This document shows positions 35,006 to 47,400 of a stretch of DNA of 64,000 nt, piece by piece (the stretch's first letter is position 1; every line of letters begins with the position of its first letter). The stretch is from Chromobotia macracanthus (lineage: Eukaryota > Chordata > Actinopteri > Cypriniformes > Botiidae). The stretch covers positions 764,001-828,000 of the forward strand of contig JAZGTH010000035.1 in the NCBI GenBank assembly GCA_036877525.1, given 5' to 3'. The translations under genes and the position numbers were made by a program. Below the pieces are notes generated by a model. The model was not told the origin of the DNA, ran no database searches, and saw only the letters and a program-made list of their open reading frames with translations.

Positions 35006-35115
35006 GGGCTGCGTTTCTCAAAAGCACTGTGAGCCTAAGTTGATCGTAGGGACCGTTGTTGCTAATTGGTGAAACAATATATTTAGGCTTACAATGTTTT
35101 TGAGAAATGCAGCCC
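35006..35115. mobile_element. short MITE with terminal inverted repeats
   Basis: The ends are 'gggctgcgtttctcaaaa' and the reverse complement of 'ttttgagaaatgcagccc', with one mismatch over 18 bp. The interior 'gagcctaagttgatcgtagg' is also partly inverted against 'taggctta'. This kind of 100-bp palindromic element is frequent in fish. Target-site duplication is unclear. Confidence 0.75.
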
Positions 35116-35429
35116 AGAATAGGTGACTGTAAGCCCTGGCATTCGACTAAGACAACCTATGTATACAAAACATAAATTCCCAGAGGTAAAAGTTTTTACC
35201 CAGACCTTGCTCTTTCATAGCTTGGGCAACTTAGTTGAGTGCTCAGCTATGCTTCATTTGAGTGTAAAAATAGACACAAATGAGACAATTGTTTACATAA
35301 AACTGTATAGCAAACAAAGAGAAATCTCAAAAGACTCACTTTGTTCTCTATCATTGCTGTCTATGAGAAAAAAATTATATTAAAGTGATCTGTGGTTTAT
35401 CCATCCTGTTCCTGCCAGTTCCTGTCACT

Positions 35430-35600
35430 ATTGTCAGATTTTATTGGTGATTTGAAATATGTTTAAAATGTAATCTAAACAAACAGTTCGGGGGATGGTT
35501 TTATTTAATAGGAACTGTACTTGTACAGTACGCTTATCGGTGGTGTTGCCAAGATGGCCTCCAGATAAACTGACTTACATTGAAGGGACTTTGCTAACAG
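35430..35600. repeat. intergenic member of the dispersed repeat found in the array introns
   Basis: Blocks 'tgtcagattttattgg', 'taataggaactgta', 'ccaagatggcctcca' and 'gaagggactttgctaaca' match the array intron segments in order. This shows the sequence is a mobile or dispersed family, not private to fn1. No coding capacity or clear terminal repeat was found. Confidence 0.5.
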
Positions 35601-38600
35601 CTAGTCTAAGCCTTTGTAATCTCTGCATCTCTGCTCCAGTATATGACATCATCGTCCCAGAGGACAGAGGCGGAGTACAGCTGCAACCCCCATCAGTTTT
35701 ACCCAGACACCACTAAACTCCTGCAACCCCCACTGAATCTAAAATCAACTCTTTCCTCTTTCAGACCCAAACTCTTTCTCTTTTTACACCATCTAAAGTT
35801 CTTTAAAATAAACTTTATTTGGTTTCTGTTGTGGACAAAAGTCATTTAAAGAAAGATATTGTAAATTGTCCACACTTACAAAAATGAAATACAAAGTGTT
35901 GAAATACATAATTGATCCTGAAATTTTTATGTAGTTTTTCTTTGAACAAAAAAGCAAAAATAACATGGTCATAGCACAATTTTTGCATGCATCTATGAAT
36001 TATCATCTATGAATCTACCAGAAGTGCTCTCTATGGCTATGGGCAAAGGAAACCACAAAATGATAAAATTACTTTCCAGAGGAACCAGAGGAAGTTTCAA
36101 GTTAGTTACTGGATGCCATTAGAAGGGCGTTCATTTATTTGAACAAACTGTCCATCATGCCAAAGCAACTTCTGTTTTGATGTCATTATTGTTTGTGCAT
36201 CTCTGTTTGTGTTTATGTGTGTGCACACATGAGCATGAGCTGGTGTGTGTGATCTCTGTAAAGTTTTTTATGGAGCTACAGAGAGGTCAGAGGGTGAACA
36301 AGGAGTGCTTATGTGAGTTCTCCTCAGATCTCAGGGAACTCAAATCCACTCAGCAAAAACACAATATAGCTTTAAAGTCTTGCACACATATTAGTTATAT
36401 ATACTGACTTATAGCCCAACCTAGACTGTAAACTTCATACCCAAGAACGGATTCACTGTTTCATTACCATGACAACCCAGTTTGTGGATTTAGTCAGTTT
36501 AGTGATGTCTTAGAAAAACTGTTCCATAGACTGGTCAAAGAGGAAGAAGGTATCCGTAGTTACACCAAAACACACTAAGAGAGCCTCAGAGACAGGAATG
36601 CTTACTAGGTTGTTGAGCCACAAAAAGAACATCATCTTTAGTGAAAAACAACCATCATATCAGAGAAAATCTCCTACAGACAAAAGAGTATGAAGTTAGT
36701 GGGCGGGTTTTCCCCTCACACAGCTTTGCTGTAAGGAAACAATACACTACACCCATGAGATTTGTGGGAGTCAGAACAAAATTTGGGCTGTGATTTGTGA
36801 ACAAGCTATATAGTCTGACCGCCATTAACCTTTGTATGCTCTGTCCTGATTGATTGTTTAATGTATAGGGTCCCAAAGACCCCACTGCTGTAGATGTGAA
36901 ATAATTCTTTTAATATGTTTCTCTGACCTAACCAAACCTGCCTCTGTGTGGTATCACTTATTAGACAGGCACCTATGACGAATCACTGTAATGACTGTAG
37001 TTTCTGTTTCAGTCAGTTTAAACCACAGCAAAAAACACATTCAAAAAATATAACAAACCCAGATATGCGACTGACAGGGATGCAGTGTGTCTACCAATCA
37101 GGGTGTCCAAACATGACAATTCATTACATTAATTATTTTTATACATAGGGTCTATGAGATCCTAAACATAAGAGAATTTTTGAAGATATCTGCAATTTTG
37201 TGATGATTTCAAAACATGATAAAAATACAAAAACATTATCAACTTGCGTGATTTTTGAGCCTATCACCAAACTAAATATAAAGGTTTATAAACACAGGTT
37301 TAGAATGGATAAAGTATTTAAAATACTATGAAAAGAAAAGTTTTCGGGGTGGAGTGAACAAACCACAAATACAGGACTTTCAACAATAGAAATGTTTTGT
37401 AGAAAGAAGAATGGGTGGAGGGAAAAAACAGCATAGGTGAGGCCAAAGTGAATCTAACAGCGCCCCTGCTGAGATGATAAGGGGGTCCTTTATTCATGAT
37501 GAGAGGGGCCTGCACCACTGATCCCAATCTCATCCCAGACAGAAACAACAGCTGCTTATTTCTGTCCTTGTAGATGATCTGATTCAGGCAGGTCACTTAC
37601 CTGGATCCACACCTGCCTTCCTCCAGCAAACCTGTTCCAACACCACCATTTCAGTGTGCTACTATGTGCTACTAACAGCAGTATGAAGTTACGGGCAGAG
37701 AGAGAATCATTATTGGCTGTTTTGGGCTGTGTTCTGCCCTATCCTGTTTAATGGTACTAATTCATCCACATATAAAAGCTTAAGAGACCGTCTTTAAAGT
37801 GCATTAGTCTGGTCCAGCACTAAAAACACACAGTGATGTTTGCACATTTAAGTCAAAAATCACACAATAACAGAGATAGATTCTAAATTACTTTTCAATT
37901 CCTGGATTAACTTTAATAACTATCACATAAAGCAGAACATCTAGACCATATATAGTGCTGTGCTAAATATAAACTGCTTCTAGGCTTAGAGAAGGACATT
38001 TTAAGATAATTATTTATGTAATGAATGTACAGCAACAAATAATGACTCTTTCAAACTGTATATAATTCAATTCAAAGTTTTGTGAGTTCCTCAGCTAGTG
38101 TTACATATTGATCAATGGCAAATATTTATTAAGACTGGGTTTAAAACCCTAATAGATAATTTGCTTGTTTGCTTTAGATCTGAGTTTATAGAGCTTTATG
38201 GAAAGTCTAGTCTTATTAGTTACTGGCATGCAGTATCGAGATCATCTTAATTTGTTTCTTAACATTTCTCAGATGCATATGGCTTGATCTTCTGGGTTGA
38301 TTTATTTTACAGTATGGTAACTAGGAAAGGTTTTAGAAAAACTGGCAAAAAATCAAAACAAAACCATGAACATTAAAATAAGATAAACAACAGCTCAGTA
38401 CAGGTCCAGGCACAGACCCACTGAAATGAAAGAAGAACATGAGTGGAATTATTTCTCTGAGCCATAATTGCACTGATGTTATGTCATCATACAGCACTGC
38501 TGGACAGTGTGGAAACCCTGAGACGTGGTTAAACACCTGCACGTCATTCCAGACAGTGTCACGGAACTGCAGTGTTAGTAATGAGAGAATTTCCTTGCTT

Positions 38601-38989
38601 TACAAATTCAATAGTGTAGACTAACAGACATACAGGGGAAAATGTGCTGAGTTTATTGCTTCGAAACACTGAACCATCGCATTTTTATGCTTAAAAAGAT
38701 TCTTTCACCACCCACCAAGATTCAAGGAAGGATTTTGTCCCCTTTCTTTATGCCTTTCTCTGAGTAAAATTTTCAAGTACATCTGGATGACGGTCCCAGA
38801 AGACTTAATTTTTACTTAAGACTTAAGAAATAAATAATATTTTGTGTATTACATGTTTTCTGTTTTCTACATTTCATTGCATTTTAGGCATTGCATTTAA
38901 GTTGCCTGATATCTAATTATATCCAATTGCTTTTATTTTATTGTTTAAGTTGATATGTATTCTAGCTGTGTTCCTTTGCCTGTCTTAAG

Positions 38990-39080
38990 TCAGTATTGAT
39001 GTGTGTGTTTTCCTGTTTCCTGTGACTTTCATGTATTAAATAGTTTTTTTTAAATTCCTCATCTTTGTGGTCTTTAAACT
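38990..39080. repeat. retroelement 3'-tail-like repeat
   Basis: The words 'gtgtgtgttttcctgttt', 'attaaa..agtt' and 'ttcctcatctttgtg' recur in the same order at about 53,105-53,170. This suggests two truncated copies of one LINE or SINE-like family. No coding part is present. Confidence 0.4.
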
Positions 39081-40449
39081 ACAACCACCCATGATAATAT
39101 GTATATATTACAAATATCTACACTTTGCCACACATAATATAGTTGAAAATTATACTTCTTAGTGGTAGTGGTAAGGGAGGAAATCACTGTTGTTTTCCTT
39201 CCAACATTTAGCATCTGCTGTTTTTCCAACATTAAAAATCTCAACAAACAATCCACAATGGGGTTTGGAACAAATGAAAAGTGACTAAAGATATCAATAA
39301 GAGATGCAACTGTGTTTTGATTTATGTTGAGTCCTGTGCTACCAGTTTCATTTCTGACCACAGAGCAACACATCTAACAACATGAAACAAATGATGGTAA
39401 ATGTTTTATTATATAAAGCGATACAGTAATAGTAATAGTAATACAGTATATTGCATATGATGAACAGGTCCTCAGAGACACATTTGAGATATGTTACTGT
39501 AATACAAAGTGTAAACTGTGATCTGTCTTGCCTGACAACTTGTGATCAGATCACCCAGGATGAATGTTAATATCATTTGTAAACAGGGCCAAAGGGTCCT
39601 GGGGTAAAGAGCCCACCAAGGCTACAAAGCGGTTTTACCCACCTGCCTTAAAGTATTTTTTAAACCTTACTTTTTCATTTATAACGTGGATGGACATATG
39701 AGCCATATGATGGACATATGGCTCTCATATATTAAAGGTTCTGTTATGTTTTATCATTATGTGCTTGATGCGTGTAAGTGTGTGTGTAAGACTGATGCAA
39801 AACATAGACAGGAAGCTGAGCTGTGTGTGTTTATACTGTGCATATACAGAATTTGAGACAAAAGTTGAAAACTTGATGTCAGCTCTATGATTATCCAGAG
39901 AGATGACAGCTGTCGTTACTATAATCCTTCATTTTTGACTAGAAAAAACACCCAGCTGTGCAAAAAAGGGGACAGGTTCAAGGTTTCACTTCCACAAATG
40001 TAACATTCTTATGAAAGATTTGTTGCTATTAGGGTTAGAGTGTCATAAGTGACAGGCATTAAGTCTAAAGGCATTCAGCATCATGGAGGAGTAATGTAAG
40101 TTCAAAGGTTGGAATGGGAACATTACATAATGTCTCCATGAAAAGTGATTTCTCCTGAACTCCCTGTGTTTGTTTCTGTTTTCTAAGGGTGATATGAAGC
40201 AGTGGCTAAAGTTCAGAGCTGTTAAAGGGAAAGTTGTTGATCTGAGCCCTGTAAAAGTCATGACCTATTATCAGTAATATTCTCATAAACAACGGCTGTG
40301 GCAGAGGTGTTGTCTCTTTCACAGTTGTTAATCAATTGAATAAAAGTGCTTAAATCATCATGTACTCCTAGTACTCAGTATTAATGTATTACTCTGGAGA
40401 CTTTTACTCCAGCTATGCTCATATTTGTTCAGATATTTTCCAATGGACA

Positions 40450-40622
40450 GTATTATTGGCAAGCAATTTTTACAGTGTATGTATACAGCAGTGTGCTGTG
40501 TTTTTACAGTACAGCTGAAGTTAATGACTTACAGTTCTCTTGTAAATCTACAGTATTACTGGCAACCAAAATTGCCAGTAAGTTGCTGTAAATTTTACAG
40601 CAAAATTTTCACAGTGTGGGTT
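40450..40622. repeat. palindromic 'ttacagta/tactggca' interspersed repeat
   Basis: The segment is rich in 'acagt' words and contains the inverted repeat 'tactggca..tgccagta' (40,557-40,580) followed by 'taaattttacagcaaaattt'. It resembles a nonautonomous DNA element family common in fish. Ends were set by eye. Confidence 0.5.
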
Positions 40623-41397
40623 ATGCTATCCACATTATTTTACAGCTCTTCACTTCACTTTACTGTATGTAAAAACAATTGTCTTGTTTGTGTCATTTTT
40701 CTAAGGGATTGTTGAGGACATCAGCAGGTTTGCACTGCTAGTGTAAAACAATGTAATGGTGTCCTCTATTTCTCAGGAAATACGCCTTTGTGCTGCCCCA
40801 TATGTCAAAAGAATAAACACAACCACATGATTTTTAAGCACTTTTCTTTATCATGTAGTGGGAAAAGAGCAGGCATAATATATGCTGCCTACTTTTTACT
40901 CTGCACTCAGAACATTTACCCTTAAAAACTATTGTTTCCTAATTTTGTTGAACATGGTTAATTTATCACATCTTGTCCACCACATCTCAAAGGCAGGAAT
41001 ATATTCTATTTTCCACATTTTAATAACTGTCTTTTGGCTAGTATCATACAGAACAAAATGGCCTTGACTCACAAAAGACACTGACTCACATTTTCCCTTC
41101 TTTCTTCCTGATACAACCCACTGACCCATCTGAAAGGACAGCTTCCACTGTGATGATTGGCCTCTTTTGGTCTGATATCAACACCAGAGGAAGATCTTGG
41201 CAAGAGGAGTTTAGCAGTATGACACCGTCTGTCACTCTCTGACATGCATATCTCATAGACTGCTGGAGATAAAGCTAGGGTGGGTTATATAAGTCCTGCT
41301 CCTCAGGGATGTAAAAAATCTTTTTTTTGCAAATCAGCTTTAACCAAAACTTCAAGGGTCAGCACATGTGGATACATCTAGATAAGCTCTTTGCAAT

Positions 41398-41492
41398 TGC
41401 TGCTCCCCAGGGGATGAAAATGCTTGATAAGGTGGAATCCCAAGCTCCACAGGGATTCCACCTTATCAAGTTTCTGCCCTGCTGCGGCTGCC
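41398..41492. other. long hairpin with perfect 18-bp stem
   Basis: 'cttgataaggtggaatcc' (41,423-41,440) is perfectly complementary to 41,453-41,470, with a 12-nt loop. The outer arms (about 41,398-41,422 and 41,471-41,492) pair imperfectly through 'caggg..gaaa' words, giving a pre-miRNA-sized fold. It is not a microRNA I recognise. It could also be a small inverted duplication. Confidence 0.6.
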
Positions 41493-44400
41493 CAGGCACT
41501 TCTGCTAATATGTAAACAAACCCAGACGTTTACAGCCACATTGACTTGACATTGTTACAGGAAGTTAAGCCTAAAGATATCGGGAGGTATCTTAATTAGT
41601 GATGTGTGCATTTGTGGATATTTTGTCTTCAAAAGAAAACTAAGCAGTGCTTATCACTTTTTTAGTGAATGGAAACTGTGACTTTAGATTGGATTTATCT
41701 GCTGTGTGTTTTCTCTTTGCAGAGGTAAACATTAGGTAATTTAAAACTTAAGTAAACCATAGTGTTAATAGTGCAAATTATTCACTGTGAAATACAAATA
41801 ATTTTGTTTTCAAAATTCAAATCTAACTTCTTGATCCTTCAGGCACAGATATAAAAAGATGATTAATTAGTTGTTTGGACTCTGGGAGGGAATGAACTCA
41901 ACTGGGGATGCTCATCTCAGATGGTGGAGTTCTCCATGCGTGATTTAGGAGAACACTGACAATGTTTTAGGAAACACAGATTGAAAGCAAAAGCACTTTA
42001 CAGTCAATGGCTTAGATAAGATATTGGATTACAAATGCAAAAGTTGTGCAAATGGAAGACCTTCAATATTAAAACAGAAACAAGAAAGAACAGATCCACA
42101 GTGAGACAGAGCTGTTATTGTGAAAAATAAGCTGAGGTGATTTTCGGGGGATGTACAGAGAGGAAACATACATCTCTCCATATCCTTTCTGGTGGAATGC
42201 AGTAATTACAGAAGTTTAAAATCCGTTCTGTGAGAGATGAGTCATTACATGTTAACACAAAGTGACCTACTAAGAATCAGAAATCTCTTTCTCTCTTATT
42301 CTTTTCTCAGTGTGTCCTTTGACCTTGACTTGCCTGACAAAGCCATTTTGTTCCCACCCCCAATGGGAAGCAGAGCAAAGAACAAAGAGATCAACACACT
42401 TAGGTGATAAATTAGCATCTGGACACACCTTCAAAGCCAACCTGTTAGCACACTAGCATATAGAGTCCCACATGGATTCTGCTCCAGTCGATAGAGCATT
42501 GTTAGAGCTAGTTAGTGATGTGACATGCAATAGTGCTTCATCATGTGGCCCCAGGGAACCTTCTGGTATAATGTATGAGATTTGTGTGCCAGGGATGAGA
42601 CAGAGTTTGCATTACACTGCATTGTGTGGGTCTTCTCCTTTAAAAACAAACTTTGAATCTCATGTATGGTTCTTAAAATGGCTAATCATAATAAAAGCTA
42701 TTCAATTTCATGGATATACATCTATGAGTGTTTTGATTAAATGAATTTAGCATTGCAATGGGCCATGATACAACATTTAGTATATTATTATGGTCATAAA
42801 GCAATATGTAAAGCCTGGGAGTTACATTACATTTAAAACAAGCACAAAAATAGAAAGTAATCCTAGTGCTCACTAGGTCTTAAATACAGTCAGATAAAAC
42901 AAGGTTTTCCATGGGAAATTTGGACAGGACGTCCGCCAGACATAATGCAGTAACCCCTGTGACCAACTTGAATGAATGAATCATACTATAAGAAGCCCAC
43001 TTGAACATTTACTGGCCAAAGTTTCATTTGAGGTAATATTAGCTTATTTTGATCGTGTTTTTGAGTTTTTGTGATTCATGATTTTGTGTATTTGTGCAGT
43101 GTGGGCTTTCAGAGTTACCAAGGGGATATGGCCAGAGTAATAACAAACTTGTGGCAATCAGTCCATGGTGAGCAGACAGGAAATTAACAGTCTCTGATGG
43201 CCATTTTCAACACCCCCACAGTCTCCATGCAGCTTTTCATTGCTGAGGGACCTGTACCATGGAAACCTATGTACCTATGGTCTCCATAGGAAAAGGTTTT
43301 AGGTTTGTCCCCTTGAAACTTGTGAACTTCTTCAAAATAGTTTATCATCTTAGTGTCACATGTTGCTCCGCTGTACTCTGTGGCAGACTAAAGAGCTACC
43401 GTGAGTAATAAAAAAGGTAGAAAACAGCTGTTATAAGTAAACAGTCAAACTGAGGAAAATGTTGTGAGGTAGAAGCATTCAGATGTCCGCTTTTAGGGTC
43501 TGATTTACTAAAGGAATTATGCAAATTAGGTAACAGGCCAAGCAGCCAAAAAATTGGTGCTGAGCACAATTTGCATTGCACAGTAAGTGGTGGAAGATAT
43601 AACAGACTACCCCAAACTGATATTTGCCACTGGAATTGTACAGCATCACTACACTATTACAGTCCAAGCACCTGAGGAGCATCCCAAAAATGCAGCGTCT
43701 GGGCATGTGCATAGCACTGTAAAATACAAGACTCTGGAGGAACTCTGGAGGTTCCTCAGCTGTTACACTGACAGAATCCTCTGAGGAACCTTTAAACAGA
43801 GGTCCTCTAAGTAGGCAAATGACTTTTGTCAATAAGGCTTTAATGTGGGCCTAATTTACAGAAAATGGAGGCGTGATTGTGCTTAAAGGAATAACAATGA
43901 CTTATGACTGAAATACTCATGAGCATCCCAATTGTAGCACAAATAGAGTGTGAATAAACTGAATTGTGATGGTTAGTAAACAAGACACAGGATTTTGGGT
44001 TCAAATACTGCAATTGTTTAGTGAGAAAGAGAAATGCCTCAGAGAAAGAACACACACACACAAAGCCATACAAAATGACTTACACATGTACTCAGATATG
44101 GCTGTCAGTGGCTGGCATTATTGTTTATAGAGTCTCTGTCATTTCCCACACCACAGCACAAGACCTCTTCTGAGGTCCCCACACTGTCTCACCAAGTGTG
44201 TGCTGGTGAGCAAAAAGACAAGGTTGATGTCATACACATAAATATTTTTGGAGTGTGTAAGTGTAGTCTGTAGACCCAGAAAGAGTAACGGATGGTCGGT
44301 TCTCAATAAAAATGGTTTCTGGCACAGAAGAGGGCACACTTGTTTCTGCAATCAATTATATACAGACTGTGATGAGTGAAACTTATTACAGTGGCCCTGT

Positions 44401-47400
44401 GACAGTGGCCCTGCACAGGGGGAAGGAAAGTCTCCCATGGCAGAAAAGAAAAAGAGACTGAGATGGAGTAAGAGAGGTAAACGACAGGAGGGAAATTACA
44501 GGGAAAGTGAGAATTAGAGAGGCAAGAGGAAATTGAGCTCCATAAAGGGTTAAAAGCAAAAGTTTGGACAGTGGGAGGAAAAGGCATGGCAGAGTGGAAA
44601 GAAATCAGAGATAAGGACAAACTTGCCCTGAACCTTGTGTGTCAGGGATGACAATTCTCAGTAAATGGATTACTAATGGTAGTTATGGACATTTTGCAGA
44701 CTTTGCAGAATGGACCAAAAAACGTCAACAGACAGACAGTTGGGCCTGAGTAATACTTCCTGTGTGAGGAAAGTTTTGGCTCAGATCCTATACAGTTCAA
44801 CCTAGAGTAAATGTAGCCATTTTTCTTTATCTCACATTTTCATTGATATATCTTCATGAGCTTTTGTTAATACTTCAGGTATACCAATCCCAGAAATCTT
44901 TTAAATTACACGCAACATGTGTGCCATTACAACAGAGCCTACCTCTCAGTTTTTTAGAAAGTTTATTCTCCACCCATCTAAAAAACAATAATATGGACCT
45001 CATAAGCCGATCAATGTGACAGCCATTGTCAGTACCATAGAATGAATGTGAACTGTCGTAAAATGAACCCTACTATAATAGAGAGCTATTTTTTTATTGA
45101 CCGAAAACAGTTTACACCAAAAGCTTTGTTTATTGTTAAACCAATTAAAAGATTATCAGATAGGCAGTTAAGTCATAATCTTTAGTGTTTAGCAAGGATT
45201 ACTTGGTGAAAGTTACATCACCTCATTAGTATTCATGATTCAAGCAGGTGTATGAATGAATCATATATAAAGAATTATATAGAATATATAGAATTTGTAA
45301 ACCGATTCACTGTAAAAGTCTGGTTTAAAACAATGGTTTGTTCACAAATCTGATGTTTTCTCATTTTGACTCTCATTAACCCAAGGGTGGACATAAATTA
45401 CGTAAATTTTTTGTTGCTTTTTTGAAGTTTTTGAAACTCTTCATCAATTATTGCATTCATAGCAGCATGGGTGTGTCTACAACACACACACACACAAAGC
45501 TGCAGGATGGACAAGCGTGGCCTAACATGTTTGTCTCATTTTATGGGTATTTATAGATCAAACTTAGCTTAGCTGTGGATTCCGTGCTTGGCTACAGTCT
45601 GAGATACTCCTAAAATGTGGTTTTAAAATGCATTTTAAATACAGATCTCTGAAGGCTTTCTAAGCATCTCAGGATGGAAGATTTTCAGTGAAGGGCTTGA
45701 CTATCTCCATGGTTACTTGAATGGTCAGGCATGGTTATATATTTTTCCTGTGATGTCATTGTGACCTGAGTCAAGGACTATTTTAGCAGGCCAGTGGTCA
45801 GAGTTTGTAGGATAATATGTGTAGTGGATGTTTTAGGTAATGGATAAAGTGACAGTTAAGATTAGTACAACAGTTTGAGGAGAAACAGTTCTGGACAGTC
45901 TGGGTTATGATTGTGGGAAGTGTACAGAGTAATAAAGAATATTCTCAGAGGAGATCTCAAATATTTCTCCAAAACAGCAATGAGATTAAATCAAGGATAA
46001 TGTAAGACTTTAGTCAAGTCTTTTCTGTTTGTTTTATGTAGAACAGTAAACCACTTTAATATCTCAGTAGTTTCCTCTACACTGTGATGAGTTGTGGGAA
46101 ATACTTTTTTCTCAGAATTTTTTAAGAAAACCCTTTTACAGAGATCTTAATACTGGCACAAACTAGCAAGATGCCAAAGTTTACACTATCAGATCTATAT
46201 ATAAACACTTACTCTACAGTATGGCAACAACTGTTTTAATTGTTCTAAATTTCCAAAGAAATTGTACAGTATGAAGAAAATAATTAAATTAAGTCTTCTG
46301 AGCTATGAAAGAGCAAACTTTGAACAATAAGAATCTTTTGACACAGCGATGCCCTCTGTGTCATATATGATTTTGCTTACACTTGTGGGTTTTTTTTTTA
46401 GCCTCAGGCTGGTGACGTAAGTGTGTGAGTCAATGTCTGACAGCTCGAGGTAATATAGAGGATTCTATAAGATAAAAGTCAACAGGTAACAGTCATAGCA
46501 CAGCCATCTCTATCTCTGTCTCTATCTGCCCCAACATATGGCCCAAGGTGAAAGGCCACCAAAGAAAGATTACGCCTCACTGAAAGATATGTCATGCTTC
46601 GACAAAAACCTAACCAGACCTTTTTAATCATTATCATTTCCAGTAAATTACAGAGCCCAAATTACTCTGAAAATCTCTGTAATTTGTGACCTGCTTTTAC
46701 AAAATCAAAGTTAAAACTCACAATAACCTTTATAGAACATTTTAACAATACTGATATTTACAATGACTACCATCCAATCACATGCAATGCATTTCATATG
46801 ACAACAGACATTGTATTTTCCTGTGGTAGCAGCAGTAATCTGTAAGGCATTTGAGTAAAAGATGTACTAGTGTTTGTACTGAGTTTAGCAATTATCTTGC
46901 ACTATACATCAATAAATCATGTGGTGAAAAGGGAGATTCCTGCTCAGTTATAACCTAAAATTCACTGCACTGGGCTGCTTTAAGTCCAACATTTACCAGC
47001 CTGGGCCTTCACCTCCACAGTAAAATCACATGAAAAGGTTCACAAAGCGTATTACATATTACACAATATTGTGTTACAGTGTCTAAAATATGTTTTACAG
47101 CAAGCATAAAATGCACAGAGTTTGCATTATATAGTAGTTTGTAAGCTTTTCCATTTTCAAAACAATAAATTGTAAGAAGTATTGAATAGCATAGACTGAA
47201 TAATATTGAAAATTAAGATGAAAATATTAAACATTTTCTGGTTGTCCTAGTGATGAACCTTATTTATGCTAGGACACCTACATGAACTTCAGGGGAACTG
47301 ATTTGGCACCTTGGACCAGTAGTTAAACATTATTGCAAAAATGGCTATTGATATTATTATATATAATGCAATAAAATGTATATATTCCGAATACCTTTGG

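Larger units (their letters stand above)
33681..41397. other. intergenic DNA upstream of fn1, first part
   Basis: No gene was recognised. It holds a 110-bp MITE at 35,006-35,115, the dispersed repeat at 35,430-35,600, a retroelement-tail-like stretch at 38,990-39,080, a short inverted repeat at 39,700-39,724, and a palindromic repeat at 40,450-40,622. All long ORFs here lack family features. Confidence 0.6.

Noticed and set aside
42472..42744. Plus-strand 90-codon ORF in the intergenic region
   Set aside because: No recognisable domain, no splice partners and ordinary base composition; likely chance.
43479..43832. Minus-strand 117-codon ORF
   Set aside because: It lies in repeat-like DNA with 'ctgatttacta' and 'cctaatttaca' ends; no protein family recognised.
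43496..43860. Possible Harbinger-type element
   Set aside because: The end words are similar in direct rather than inverted orientation, so terminal inverted repeats could not be shown.
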